Part shown: positions 7,531 to 15,843 of the stretch, in pieces
Numbering within the stretch: position 1 is the stretch's first letter
Layout: each line of letters begins with the position of its first letter
Assembly (NCBI GenBank): GCA_001298555.1
Contig: LJCW01000372.1
Coordinates: 62,001-126,000 of the forward strand
DNA length: 64,000 bases
Direction of reading: 5' to 3'
Source: Actinobacteria bacterium OV450
GTDB lineage: Bacteria > Actinomycetota > Actinomycetes > Streptomycetales > Streptomycetaceae
The notes under the pieces: model-generated
The model's database searches: none
Told to the model about the DNA's origin: nothing
What the model saw: only the letters and a program-made list of their open reading frames with translations
Position numbers and translations under genes: made by a program

Positions 7531-8805
7531 GTGACCGAGAGCAACCCCGACATCGAGATCTCCCGGCGCCGGCTGCTGGGCACCGTCGGCGCCGCAGGCG
7601 CCGCCGGCCTCGCGCTCGGCGCCACCGGCGGCGCCCTCGCGCACTCCGCGTTCGCCGACTCCCCGGGCGGCGCGTCAGGAGCCGCCGGGAGCCTGGCCTC
7701 CCTCGGCGCCACCCAGGTGGCCTTCCACGGCGACCACCAGGCGGGCATCACCACCCCCCTCCAGGCCAAGGGCCACGTCCTCGCCTTCGACCTGGCCCCC
7801 GGGGCCGGCCGCAAGGAGGCCGCCGCCCTGATGCGGCGCTGGTCCGACACCGCCCGCCTGCTGATGGCGGGCAAGGCCGCCCCGGCAGCGGACTCCGGCA
7901 TCGCCCTCGATGCCGGGCCGTCCTCCCTCACCATCACGTTCGGGTTCGGCCACTCCTTCTTCGAGCGCACCGGCCTCGCCGCCCGCCGCCCCACCGCCCT
8001 CGACCCGCTGCCCGTCTTCTCGGCCGACCGGCTCGACGCCCAGCGCAGCGACGGCGACCTGTGGGTCCAGATCGGCGCCGACGACGGGCTCGTCGCCTTC
8101 CATGCGCTGCGCGCCCTCCAGAAGGACGCCGGGGAGGCCGCCCGCGTGCGCTGGCAGATGAACGGCTTCAACCGGTCCCCCGGCGCCACCGCCGCCCCCA
8201 TGACCGCCCGCAACCTCATGGGCCAGATCGACGGCACCGGCAACCCGAAGCCCGCGGAGCCCGACTTCGACCGGCGGATCTTCGTCCCCGCCACCGGCCC
8301 CGGACCCGCCGAACACGCCTGGATGGGCGGGGGCTCGTACGCCGTCGTCCGGCGCATCCGGATGCTCCTCGACGACTGGGACAAGCAGTCCCTGGCCCAG
8401 CAGGAGCAGGTCATAGGCCGTACGAAGGCGACCGGCGCGCCCCTGACCGGCGGCACCGAGACCACCGAGATGGCCCTCGACAAGATCGGCCCCGACGGCA
8501 AGCCGGTCATCGCGTCCAACGCGCACGCCCGGATCTCCGCCCCCGAACAGAACGGCGGGGCCGCCATGCTCCGGCGTCCCTTCTCCTTCCACGACGGGAT
8601 CGCCCCCGACGGCACCCCCGACGCGGGACTCCTCTTCATCTGCTGGCAGGCCGATCCGCTGCGCGGTTTCGTCCCCGTCCAGCGCAAGCTCGACCGCGGG
8701 GACGCCCTGTCGGCGTTCATCCGGCACGAGTCCAGCGGGCTCTACGCGGTACCGCCCGGCCCCCGCGACGGCGAGTACGTGGGGCAACGGCTGCTCGAAG
8801 GATGA
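7531..8805 (+). CDS. Tat-exported DyP-type heme peroxidase (DtpA/EfeB-like)
   Basis: A 424-residue dye-decolorizing peroxidase. The N-terminus has a twin-arginine signal (SRRRLLG, then a hydrophobic stretch to about residue 45), so it is exported folded with heme. The DyP fingerprint GQIDG(TGN) places the catalytic Asp at 234, and the heme-ligand His is at 332 in SNAHARIS; the distal Arg region RRPFSFHDG follows. GTG at 7531 is only five bases after the copCD stop, so it is the last gene of the copper operon. In S. lividans the DyP enzyme DtpA, encoded beside Sco and ECuC, is needed for maturation of the copper oxidase GlxA; the same role is inferred here. Confidence 0.92.
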   Translation: MTESNPDIEISRRRLLGTVGAAGAAGLALGATGGALAHSAFADSPGGASGAAGSLASLGATQVAFHGDHQAGITTPLQAKGHVLAFDLAPGAGRKEAAALMRRWSDTARLLMAGKAAPAADSGIALDAGPSSLTITFGFGHSFFERTGLAARRPTALDPLPVFSADRLDAQRSDGDLWVQIGADDGLVAFHALRALQKDAGEAARVRWQMNGFNRSPGATAAPMTARNLMGQIDGTGNPKPAEPDFDRRIFVPATGPGPAEHAWMGGGSYAVVRRIRMLLDDWDKQSLAQQEQVIGRTKATGAPLTGGTETTEMALDKIGPDGKPVIASNAHARISAPEQNGGAAMLRRPFSFHDGIAPDGTPDAGLLFICWQADPLRGFVPVQRKLDRGDALSAFIRHESSGLYAVPPGPRDGEYVGQRLLEG

Positions 8806-8835
8806 ACAGCGCCCCGGCGGTCGGGGACCCGGCAT

Positions 8836-8841
8836 TAGGCT
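8836..8841 (+). promoter_or_regulatory. -10 box of a leaderless pheA promoter
   Basis: TAGGCT lies exactly six bases before the ATG at 8848 and no ribosome-binding site is present, the usual arrangement of Streptomyces leaderless mRNAs. Confidence 0.55.
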
Positions 8842-8847
8842 GATCAC

Positions 8848-9783
8848 ATGTCGGCCACGCGCTTCACCTATCTCGGTCCCGAGGGCACCTTCACGGAAGC
8901 CGCCCTCCGCACACTGCCGGAAGCCGCGACCCGGGAGCTCGTCCCGATGGTGTCGGTCCCGGCCGCCCTGGACGCCGTGCGCAACGGGGAGGCCGCGGCC
9001 GCCCTGGTGCCGATCGAGAACTCGGTGGAGGGCGGGGTCACCGCCACCCTGGACGAGCTGGCGTCCGGGGAACCGCTGATGATCTACCGCGAGGTGCTGC
9101 TGCCCATCGCGTTCGCGTTGCTCGTGCGGCCCGGGACCGAGCTGTCGGACGTCAAGACGGTCACCGGGCACCCGGTCGCCCAGCCCCAGGTGCGCAACTG
9201 GCTGCGGGCGCACCTTCCCGACGCGGTGTGGGAGTCGGCCGCCTCCAACGCCGACGGTGCCCGGCTGGTCCAGGAGGGCCGCTTCGACGCGGCCTTCGCC
9301 GGCGAGTTCGCGGCCGCCACGTACGGGCTCGTCCCGCTCGTCACCGAGATCCACGACGCGGAGAACGCCGAGACCCGGTTCGTGCTCGTCGGCCGGCCCG
9401 CCCGGCCGGCCGCGCCGACCGGCGCGGACAAGACCTCCGTCGTGCTGTGGCTCGGCGACGACCACCCCGGTGCGCTGCTGGAGCTCCTCCAGGAGTTCGC
9501 CGTCCGCGGGGTGAACCTGATGCTGATCCAGTCCCGGCCGACGGGTCAGGGCATCGGCAACTACTGCTTCGCAGTCGACGCCGAGGGCCACATCTCCGAC
9601 CGCCGGGTCAGCGAGGCGCTGATGGGGCTCAAGCGGACCTGCCCCCAGGTCCGCTTCCTCGGCTCCTACCCGCGCGCAGGCATCGCTCAGGGTGACGTGC
9701 GCGCCCCGCGCCCCGGAACCTCGGACGGCGACTTCACGGCTGCTGCCGACTGGCTGACGCGCTGCCTCGACGGCCGGGCGTAG
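8848..9783 (+). CDS. pheA: Prephenate dehydratase
   Basis: Stand-alone prephenate dehydratase of 311 residues, converting prephenate to phenylpyruvate for phenylalanine synthesis. The catalytic bilobed domain (about 5-185) begins with YLGPEGTFTEAA and includes IENSVEGGV and the TR segment ETRFVLVG (about 175) expected of the family. A C-terminal ACT domain (about 195-275; GALLELLQEF, MLIQSRPT, GNYCFAVD) gives feedback sensing of phenylalanine. It is probably expressed from its own leaderless promoter and lies 42 bp after the peroxidase gene. Downstream is the long DnaA-box region before serS. Confidence 0.95.
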   Translation: MSATRFTYLGPEGTFTEAALRTLPEAATRELVPMVSVPAALDAVRNGEAAAALVPIENSVEGGVTATLDELASGEPLMIYREVLLPIAFALLVRPGTELSDVKTVTGHPVAQPQVRNWLRAHLPDAVWESAASNADGARLVQEGRFDAAFAGEFAAATYGLVPLVTEIHDAENAETRFVLVGRPARPAAPTGADKTSVVLWLGDDHPGALLELLQEFAVRGVNLMLIQSRPTGQGIGNYCFAVDAEGHISDRRVSEALMGLKRTCPQVRFLGSYPRAGIAQGDVRAPRPGTSDGDFTAAADWLTRCLDGRA

Positions 9784-9794
9784 CCCTTCCCCGG

Positions 9795-10104
9795 TTGTCC
9801 ACAGAGTTATCCACAGGCCGAGATGGTGACCTGTGGACTAGTCGACATCACGGCGCCACAAGGTCGACAAATCGGTCGGGGCACCCAGGTTTCGCGCTGG
9901 GGAGCGGAAGGTGAACGGCGTCACCCCTGCATCGCGGATCAACTCTTTGGAGCGAGCCATTCCCACCCGAATGAGTGTGTGAGGGTGGTTTGAACCCCGA
10001 TTCCCCCAGGCGGGCCACGGGTGGGGATTGATCGAATTCCGTGTCCACAGATCCGGCGCACAGCCTGTGGACAAGTCCCCCCGGTGGACAATTCCTGTGG
10101 ACAA
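9795..10104. other. DnaA-box cluster A
   Basis: Seven 9-mers fit the Streptomyces DnaA box TTGTCCACA: forward TTGTCCACA at 9795, TTATCCACA at 9807, and GTGTCCACA at 10041; reverse TGTGGACTA at 9832, TGTGGACAA at 10066, GGTGGACAA at 10083 and TGTGGACAA at 10096. Three are perfect. They fall into a left group (three boxes in 46 bp) and a right group (four in 64 bp) separated by 200 bp. High-affinity DnaA-box clusters outside oriC that titrate DnaA (H69, H24, D78) are known in S. coelicolor near the origin; this may be the D78 equivalent, judged from gene context only. Confidence 0.75.
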
Positions 10105-10297
10105 GGCCGGGGTTCCCGCCCTGCTCAGAGGGCGGTCGGTTACCCCGGTTGTGCCCCTTTCCGGGGAATGGGGCGCTTTTATTGACCGTCAGGGAAGGGT
10201 CACTTCCAGCCAGCCGGCCATAGCTTTCCATTCTCCGCAATTAGGACATAGCGACACGCAGCGTGATATCGGTGTGATCCCGCGAAGCCCAGCCCGG

Positions 10298-10303
10298 TAG
10301 CCT
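10298..10303 (+). promoter_or_regulatory. -10 box of a probably leaderless serS promoter
   Basis: TAGCCT six bases before the GTG at 10310. The GGAGG at 10304-10308 is too close to the start to act as a normal ribosome-binding site. Confidence 0.5.
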
Positions 10304-10309
10304 GGAGGG

Positions 10310-11587
10310 GTGATTGACCTCCGGCTGCTCCGTGAAGACCCTGACCGTGTCCGCGCCTCGCAGCGCGCTCGTGGAGAGGACGTCGAACTCGTCGACGCAC
10401 TGCTCTCCGCCGATGAGCGCCGCAGGTCCTCCGGCATGCGCTTCGACGACCTGCGCAACGAGCAGAAGTCGCTCGGCAAGCTCATCCCCAAGGCCTCTCC
10501 GGAGGAGCGGGCGGAGCTGCTGAAGAAGGCCGAGCAGCTCAAGTCGGACGTCAAGGCCGCCGAGGCCGAGCAGAACGAGGCCGACGAGGCCGCCAAGCGA
10601 CTGCTCCTCCAGCTCGGCAACATCGTCCACGAGGACGTCCCGGTCGGCGGCGAGGAGGACTTCACCGTCCTGGAGACGCACGGCACGATCCGCGACTTCG
10701 GCGCCGAGGGCTTCGAGCCCAAGGACCACCTGGAGCTCGGCGAGCTGCTGGGCGCCATCGACGTCGAGCGCGGCGCCAAGGTGTCGGGCTCGCGCTTCTA
10801 CTACCTGACCGGTGTCGGCGCCCTGCTGGAGCTCGCCCTGGTCAACGCGGCGATCGCGCAGGCCACCGAGGCCGGCTTCATCCCGATGCTGACCCCGGCG
10901 CTGGTCCGCCCGCGCGCCATGGAGGGCACCGGCTTCCTCGGCCAGGCCGCGGAGAACGTGTACCACCTGGAGAAGGACGACTACTACCTGGTCGGCACCT
11001 CCGAGGTCCCGCTCGCCGCGTACCACATGGACGAGATCATCGACGCCGACAAGCTGCCGCTGCGGTACGCCGGCTTCTCGCCGTGCTTCCGCCGCGAGGC
11101 CGGTACGTACGGCAAGGACACCCGCGGCATCTTCCGGGTCCACCAGTTCGACAAGGTCGAGATGTTCTCGTACGTCGCACCGGAGGAGGCCGAAGCCGAG
11201 CACCAGCGCCTCCTGGAGTGGGAGAAGCAGTGGCTGACCAGCCTGGAGCTGCCCTTCCAGGTGATCGACGTCGCCACCGGTGACCTGGGCGCCTCCGCCT
11301 CCCGCAAGTTCGACTGCGAGGCGTGGATCCCGACGCAGGGCAAGTACCGCGAGCTGACCTCGGCCTCGAACTGCGACGGCTTCCAGGCCCGCCGGCTGTC
11401 GATCCGCTACCGCGACGGCAAGAAGACCGCGCCGCTCTCGACGCTGAACGGCACGCTGTGCGCCGTGCCGCGCACCATCGTCGCGATCCTGGAGAACCAC
11501 CAGCAGGCCGACGGTTCCGTGCGGGTGCCCGCGGCGCTCCGCCCGTACCTGGGCGGCCGTGAGGTCCTGGAGCCGATCACCAAGTGA
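10310..11587 (+). CDS. serS: Seryl-tRNA synthetase
   Basis: Class II aminoacyl-tRNA synthetase of 425 residues that charges tRNA-Ser. The N-terminal antiparallel coiled coil that grips the tRNA variable arm spans about 25-105 (rich in Glu/Lys/Ala heptads). The catalytic domain shows motif 2 (SPCFRREAGTYGKDTRG, about 260) and motif 3 (NGTLCAVPRTIVAILEN, about 382). The start is fixed by the conserved opening MIDLRLLREDPD. The stop overlaps the next start by four bases, so the HAD phosphatase downstream is translationally coupled. It is an essential gene reached through the DnaA-box region, so DnaA could affect its promoter (inference). Confidence 0.97.
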   Translation: MIDLRLLREDPDRVRASQRARGEDVELVDALLSADERRRSSGMRFDDLRNEQKSLGKLIPKASPEERAELLKKAEQLKSDVKAAEAEQNEADEAAKRLLLQLGNIVHEDVPVGGEEDFTVLETHGTIRDFGAEGFEPKDHLELGELLGAIDVERGAKVSGSRFYYLTGVGALLELALVNAAIAQATEAGFIPMLTPALVRPRAMEGTGFLGQAAENVYHLEKDDYYLVGTSEVPLAAYHMDEIIDADKLPLRYAGFSPCFRREAGTYGKDTRGIFRVHQFDKVEMFSYVAPEEAEAEHQRLLEWEKQWLTSLELPFQVIDVATGDLGASASRKFDCEAWIPTQGKYRELTSASNCDGFQARRLSIRYRDGKKTAPLSTLNGTLCAVPRTIVAILENHQQADGSVRVPAALRPYLGGREVLEPITK

Positions 11588-12396
11588 GCCCGGCCCCGTT
11601 CCCGTACAAGCTCGTCGCGACCGACCTCGACGGCACGCTGCTGCGTGGCGACGACACGGTCTCGGAACGCACCCGTGAAGCGCTCGCCGCGGCCACCGCG
11701 GCGGGCGCGGCACACATCATCGTCACCGGCCGGGCCGTGCCCTGGACCCGGGGCGTGCTGGACGACCTCGGCTACAAGGGGATCGCGGTGTGCGGGCAGG
11801 GCGCGCAGGTCTACGACGCGGGCGCGCACCGGCTGCTGACCTCGGTGACGCTGGACCGGCAGCTGGCCGGTCTGGCGCTGTCCAAGCTCGAAGGCGAGGT
11901 GGGTCCGCTGGCACTCGCGGCGAGCCGGGACGGGGTGGACGGCGACGTGCTGTTCGGTCCCGGCTACCAGGTGCAGGAGGGCCTGCCGGCGCTCTACCTG
12001 GAGGACACGGCGGAGGTCTGGACGGCTCCGCTGAACAAGCTGTACATCCAGCACCCGGAGCTCGGCGACGACGCGCTGGTCCAGGTGGCCCGCCAGACCG
12101 TGGGCTCCCTGGTGGACATCGTGATGGCCGGGCCGGGGATAGTGGAGATCCTGCCGCTCGGGCTGACGAAGGCCACCGGCCTCTCGCTGGCCGCGCGCCG
12201 GCTGGGCGTGAAGGCCGCGGAGACGATCGCCTTCGGCGACATGCCGAATGACATTCCGATGTTCGGCTGGGCGGCGCAGGGAGTGGCGATGGCCAACGCC
12301 CATGCGGAGCTGAAGGCGGTGGCCGACGAGGTGACGACCTCCAACGAGGAGGACGGCATCGCGGTGGTGCTGGAGCGCCTGCTGGGCGCCGCCTGA
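11584..12396 (+). CDS. Cof-type HAD phosphatase
   Basis: HAD superfamily hydrolase of the Cof/IIB subfamily, 270 residues. Motif I is DLDGTLLRGDD (about 11-21), motif II sits in IVTGRAVPW (about 42), and motif III/IV is LTKATGLSLAA followed by FGDMPNDIPMF (about 218-228). A C2-type cap domain lies between. Members dephosphorylate sugar phosphates or cofactors such as PLP and FMN, but the substrate is not predictable here. GTG at 11584 overlaps the serS stop (GTGA). A paralogue with the same motifs is at 28694-29560. A good terminator follows at 12437. Confidence 0.85.
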   Translation: MSPAPFPYKLVATDLDGTLLRGDDTVSERTREALAAATAAGAAHIIVTGRAVPWTRGVLDDLGYKGIAVCGQGAQVYDAGAHRLLTSVTLDRQLAGLALSKLEGEVGPLALAASRDGVDGDVLFGPGYQVQEGLPALYLEDTAEVWTAPLNKLYIQHPELGDDALVQVARQTVGSLVDIVMAGPGIVEILPLGLTKATGLSLAARRLGVKAAETIAFGDMPNDIPMFGWAAQGVAMANAHAELKAVADEVTTSNEEDGIAVVLERLLGAA

Positions 12397-12436
12397 CGGT
12401 CCTCCCCGCCGAGGGGAGCATCGCGAGAACGAGGGA

Positions 12437-12495
12437 AGGTCCGGAACAGCCCGCGCCGTACGGCGCGCTCGAAGTGGCTGCTCCGGACCTTTTTG
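12437..12495 (+). terminator. Rho-independent-like terminator after the serS operon
   Basis: Outer stem GTCCGGA-A-CAGCC (from 12439) pairs with GGCTG-C-TCCGGAC (to 12489) with one A/C mismatch, flanked by A/T; an inner palindrome GCGCCGTACGGCGC (12453-12466) forms a second hairpin. It is followed by TTTTTGTT, an unusually good T tract for this GC-rich genome. Confidence 0.65.
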
Positions 12496-12579
12496 TTGCT
12501 CCCCGCACGACTCACTCTGCCCGGGGCGCACGCCCCGTACCAGTCAATTTCCGTGCATCGGCCGCCGTGGGCGCTGTGC

Positions 12580-13227
12580 TCATGTTTCACGTGAAACATG
12601 CCTGGGGTGCGGGTGGCGGGTGAGCGGCCAGGCGAGCAGACCGACGGCGAGCGAGATGGCGTGCCCGAGGTCGGTGAAGGTGCCTCCCGTGAGGAGGGGA
12701 AGCCCGTAGAAGGCGACGACACCGGCGAGGTAGAACCAGCGCAGCGGGTTGGGGAGCCGGTAGGTGAGGACCCCGATCGAGGCCGCGAGGCCGTAGCTGA
12801 CTCCGACGTCGACGACGTGGACCATGCTCTGCGGGGCCCGGTGGTCCTGAATGGCCATCAGGACCACCTTCTGGCTCACCAGGGTGGCCGTGATGTGGGC
12901 GGTCGCGACGATGACGAGCCAGCGCAGGGTGCCGAGCCAGCGTTCGACGGGGGCGTGGAAGAGCTCGAAGAGGACGGCGTACAGGGCGAGCGAGGCCGGG
13001 TTCTCGATCCAGAAGGCACTGGAGAGCAGGGCCCGCACGGGGTGCCGGGTGAGCTCGTGGATGTTGCTGCTGTGCCGGTGGAGCAGGACGTGTTCGAGAT
13101 GGTCGGGCGCGATCACGACGATGACGCTGGTGACGGCGATCATCAGAAGCCATATGTGCGTACCCGGCGCGGAGCGGATCCAGGACCATATGGGCCGGGA
13201 CGGCTCGGGCTCGGGGTGCTCGACCAT
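12580..13227 (-). CDS. Rhomboid-like membrane protein
   Basis: A 215-residue protein with about six membrane helices. Helix 4 carries GVSYGLAASIG (about 148-158), resembling the rhomboid GxSG-type serine motif, and helix 6 carries GHAISLAVGLL with the histidine expected of a Ser-His dyad. The HRHSSNIHEL loop in the first half matches the L1 region of Streptomyces rhomboid-like proteins. Proteolytic activity is possible but unproven because the serine motif is not canonical. The last residues HVSRET are simply the translation of a parS site (12584-12597), so the C-terminus may have been shaped by ParB binding. ATG at 13227 has no clear ribosome-binding site. Confidence 0.7.
   Translation of the reverse strand: MVEHPEPEPSRPIWSWIRSAPGTHIWLLMIAVTSVIVVIAPDHLEHVLLHRHSSNIHELTRHPVRALLSSAFWIENPASLALYAVLFELFHAPVERWLGTLRWLVIVATAHITATLVSQKVVLMAIQDHRAPQSMVHVVDVGVSYGLAASIGVLTYRLPNPLRWFYLAGVVAFYGLPLLTGGTFTDLGHAISLAVGLLAWPLTRHPHPRHVSRET
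12584..12597. other. parS site at the 3' end of the rhomboid-like gene
   Basis: Perfect GTTTCACGTGAAAC with an extended 18-bp dyad (AT on both sides). It encodes the final VSRET residues of the protein read leftward from 13227, ending one base before the stop codon. Confidence 0.92.
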
Positions 13228-13247
13228 GCACTGATTTTGCCCCGTAC

Positions 13248-13289
13248 GGCGGTGCCCCGCCCGGCCTGTGGGCCGGGCGGGGCACCGCC
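13248..13289 (-). terminator. Perfect 19-bp hairpin ending the ABC transporter operon
   Basis: GGCGGTGCCCCGCCCGGCC (13248-13266), loop TGTG, and its exact complement at 13271-13289. It lies between the last ABC gene (stop at 13314) and the start of the rhomboid-like gene, both leftward. There is no long T run, common for Streptomyces terminators. Confidence 0.65.
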
Positions 13290-13313
13290 GCCGGTGGACA
13301 CGTCAGAGGGGGC

Positions 13314-14033
13314 TCACTCCTCGCCCGCCAGGGTGAGGCGGCGCAGCTTCTGGCCGGCGTAGACGGTGGCGCCCACGGTGACCACCGCGAGCAGGGTCAC
13401 CGCGGTGGGCAGGCCGACGGTGGCGTCGACGTAGCCTTCCCCGGCGACCTTCTCGGCCAGGGCCAGCGCCCACTGCTGGACGCTGAGGGTCTTCGCGCCG
13501 GAGACCAGGCTGCCGAAGAGCGACTCCCAGATCAGGGCGTAGACCAGGCCGAAGACGACCGCGTGCCGGCTGATGGTGCCCAGCAGCAGGAAGAGGGCGC
13601 TGTAGGCGATCGAGGCGACGAGGGCCGCGACGGTGTACGCGACCGCGATCTGCTGGCCGTTGCCGTTGAGGATGAACCCGGCGATCAGGGTCGGGACCGC
13701 GGAGAACACCATCGTGACGCCGATCGCGACGATCAGCTTGGTCATGATGATCGTCGGGCGCTTCACCGGCTTGGAGAGCAGGTAGACGATCGAGCCGTCG
13801 TCGATCTCCGGGCCGATGGCGCCGGTGCCGGCGATGACGCCGATCAGCGGGACCATGGTGGCGAGGGCGAAGCCGCCCAGCAGGTCGGCTGCGACCTTGT
13901 CGTCCAGGCCGGTGAAGGCGCGGACGGCGAGCGAGATGACGAGCAGCAGGACGGGCAGTCCGCAGAGGATCAGCGCGCGGCGGCGGCCGAGCAGCGCGCG
14001 GTAGGTGAGCCGGGCGACGGTGGGGTTGTACAT
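13314..14033 (-). CDS. ABC-2 type transporter permease
   Basis: A 239-residue integral membrane protein with six helices, beginning MYNPTVARLTYRALLGRRR, the cytoplasmic elbow helix typical of ABC-2 permeases. The segment IDDGSIVYLLSKPVKRPTIIMTK is the conserved coupling region of this subfamily. It is the fourth and last gene of a leftward operon ATPase-permease-ATPase-permease and starts 14 bp after the second ATPase, which is therefore its likely partner. Substrate is unknown; exporters of this kind move lipids, peptides or drugs. A strong hairpin at 13248 follows. Confidence 0.85.
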   Translation of the reverse strand: MYNPTVARLTYRALLGRRRALILCGLPVLLLVISLAVRAFTGLDDKVAADLLGGFALATMVPLIGVIAGTGAIGPEIDDGSIVYLLSKPVKRPTIIMTKLIVAIGVTMVFSAVPTLIAGFILNGNGQQIAVAYTVAALVASIAYSALFLLLGTISRHAVVFGLVYALIWESLFGSLVSGAKTLSVQQWALALAEKVAGEGYVDATVGLPTAVTLLAVVTVGATVYAGQKLRRLTLAGEE

Positions 14034-14047
14034 GGGTGCCAGCTCCT

Positions 14048-14959
14048 TCAGGCCGCGACGAGGTAGGAGAAGACCGACTCGAGGGACTCGTCGGAGGGCG
14101 AGACCGTCAGCAGCCGGATGCCGTGCGCACGCGCGACCCGCGGCAGCAGCTCGGTGAAGCGGCCGAAGTCGACGGCCTGGATGCGCAGGGCGCCTTCCTT
14201 GAGGTCGACCTCGATCCCCGCGGTGGAGGGGTCGGCGATGAGGGCCGCCGCGAGGGCCCGGTCGTCGGAGGAGCGGACCACGTACCGGTGCGGGCGGTCC
14301 GTCATCAGGCGGCGGATCTTGCGGAAGTCGCCGGAGGCGGCGTGCCGGCCGGCGACGACCACCTCGATGTGGGAGGCGAGCTGTTCGACCTCCTCCAGGA
14401 TGTGGGAGGAGAAGAGCACGGTGCGGCCGTCGTCGCCCATCCGCCGCAGCAGCTCCATGAGCTGCATGCGCTGGCGCGGGTCCATGCCGTTGAACGGCTC
14501 GTCGAGCAGCAGCACCGACGGATCGTGGACGAGGGCCGAGGCCATCTTCACGCGCTGGCGCATGCCCTTGGAGTACGTGGAGATCTTGCGGTCTTGGGCG
14601 TACTCCATCTCGACGGTGGCGAGCGCCCGCTGCGCGGCCGCGTCGTCGAGTCCGTGGAGTTCGGCGTTGGCGACGACGAACTCCCGGCCGGTCAGGAAGT
14701 CGTACATGGCCTCGCGCTCGGGCACGACACCGATCTGCTTGTAGACCTGCTCGTTCTGCCAGATCGGCGCGCCGTCGAGGGTGACCGTGCCCGTGGAGGG
14801 GGCGAGGAAGCCGCCCATCATGTTGATGAGGGTGGACTTCCCGGCGCCGTTGGGGCCCAGCAGCCCGGTGACGCCGGGGCCGATGTGCATGGTCACGTCG
14901 TTGACGGCGACGACGTTCCCGAACCAGCGGGAGGTGTGGTCGATGTCGATGGTGGTCAC
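14048..14959 (-). CDS. ABC transporter ATP-binding protein (second ATPase of operon)
   Basis: Nucleotide-binding subunit of 303 residues. Walker A is LLGPNGAGKSTL (about 34-45), signature YSKGMRQRVKMA (about 133-144), Walker B VLLLDEPFNGMDP, and the switch His is in FSSHILEEV. The C-terminal 90 residues form a DUF4162-like regulatory domain. The GTG at 14959 overlaps the stop of the upstream permease (GTGA), so the start is preferred over any upstream in-frame codon. Together with the genes at 13314 and 14956 it forms an exporter, paired with a second ATPase at 15833. Confidence 0.9.
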   Translation of the reverse strand: MTTIDIDHTSRWFGNVVAVNDVTMHIGPGVTGLLGPNGAGKSTLINMMGGFLAPSTGTVTLDGAPIWQNEQVYKQIGVVPEREAMYDFLTGREFVVANAELHGLDDAAAQRALATVEMEYAQDRKISTYSKGMRQRVKMASALVHDPSVLLLDEPFNGMDPRQRMQLMELLRRMGDDGRTVLFSSHILEEVEQLASHIEVVVAGRHAASGDFRKIRRLMTDRPHRYVVRSSDDRALAAALIADPSTAGIEVDLKEGALRIQAVDFGRFTELLPRVARAHGIRLLTVSPSDESLESVFSYLVAA

Positions 14960-15843
14960 AGCCCGGCCTTCCGGTAGCGGGCCATCAGGGCGGCGTAGGA
15001 GCCGGCGATGAGGGCGAGGACGACGAGCAGGTAGACGAAGCCGACACCGGCCGAGGGGCCGTCTCCGCCGGGGAAGGCGGAGGTGGCGCCGAGGAAGGCC
15101 GTCTGTACGCCGTCGATCAGGGTGATCGGGGAGAACAGGCCCATCCACTCGATGGCACCGGTCGAACCGGTGTTGTACGTGATGCCCTGGACGGCGGTCA
15201 CCGCGCCGTAGGGGATCAGGAGCAGGGCGATGATGGCGGCGACCCCGAAGCCGCGGCGCGGGGTGAGCGCGGCCATGATCAGACCGAGGCCGGCGAACAG
15301 CACCGAGAGCAGCAGCACGGAGACCAGTCCCTGGGCGAACCCCTTGGTCTGGTCCGCGAAGTCGAATTTGGCCAGCAGCGAGCCGATCCACATGATCAGC
15401 AGCGGAGTGGCGGTGAGGACGAACAGCGCCGAGGCCATCGCCGCGAATTTGGCGAGGACGTAGTCGACGCGCTCGATGGGCCGCGAGAAGTAGAGCGGCA
15501 CCGTCTTGAACCGCAGGTCCCGGGAGACCGACTGCGGTGCCTGCGAGGCGAGGAAGAGGCCGATGATCACCTGGGTGGTCAGGGCGTACGTCGTGTACTT
15601 GATCGGCAAGCCGGTGGAGCCGGGCACCGCGATGGCGACCGCGACGATGATCAGCGCGGGTACGCACATCACGGCGAAGAGGATCATCGGGAGGACCTTG
15701 GACTTGGCGGACCGGCCGAGTCCGTAGGCCCCCCGCAGGGACTGCGAGAACAGTGACTTGCGGGCGTAGGCGCGGCCGAGCCGGGCCCCCTCGTAGGACC
15801 GGTAGCCGATGTTGTGGATCTGGGTCGAGGTGTCAGGCGCCAT
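14956..15843 (-). CDS. ABC-2 type transporter permease (first permease of operon)
   Basis: A 295-residue permease with six helices. The N-terminal cytoplasmic stretch IHNIGYRSYEGARLGR is conserved in Streptomyces ABC-2 permeases of this type; FKTVPLYFSRPIERVDYVLAK is the coupling segment after helix 2. It overlaps the upstream ATPase by 11 bp and the downstream ATPase by four, so all are translated together. The two permeases of the operon are only distantly similar by eye, so they may form a heterodimer or two transporters. Confidence 0.87.
   Translation of the reverse strand: MAPDTSTQIHNIGYRSYEGARLGRAYARKSLFSQSLRGAYGLGRSAKSKVLPMILFAVMCVPALIIVAVAIAVPGSTGLPIKYTTYALTTQVIIGLFLASQAPQSVSRDLRFKTVPLYFSRPIERVDYVLAKFAAMASALFVLTATPLLIMWIGSLLAKFDFADQTKGFAQGLVSVLLLSVLFAGLGLIMAALTPRRGFGVAAIIALLLIPYGAVTAVQGITYNTGSTGAIEWMGLFSPITLIDGVQTAFLGATSAFPGGDGPSAGVGFVYLLVVLALIAGSYAALMARYRKAGL

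Larger units (their letters stand above)
9784..10309. other. 526-bp gene-free region between pheA and serS with a DnaA-box cluster
   Basis: No reading frame here has a start signal or coding bias. The stretch is less GC-rich than its neighbours and contains seven DnaA-type boxes (see the separate entry) and, at its right end, the serS promoter. I see no tRNA, T-box or other recognisable RNA in it. Confidence 0.7.
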
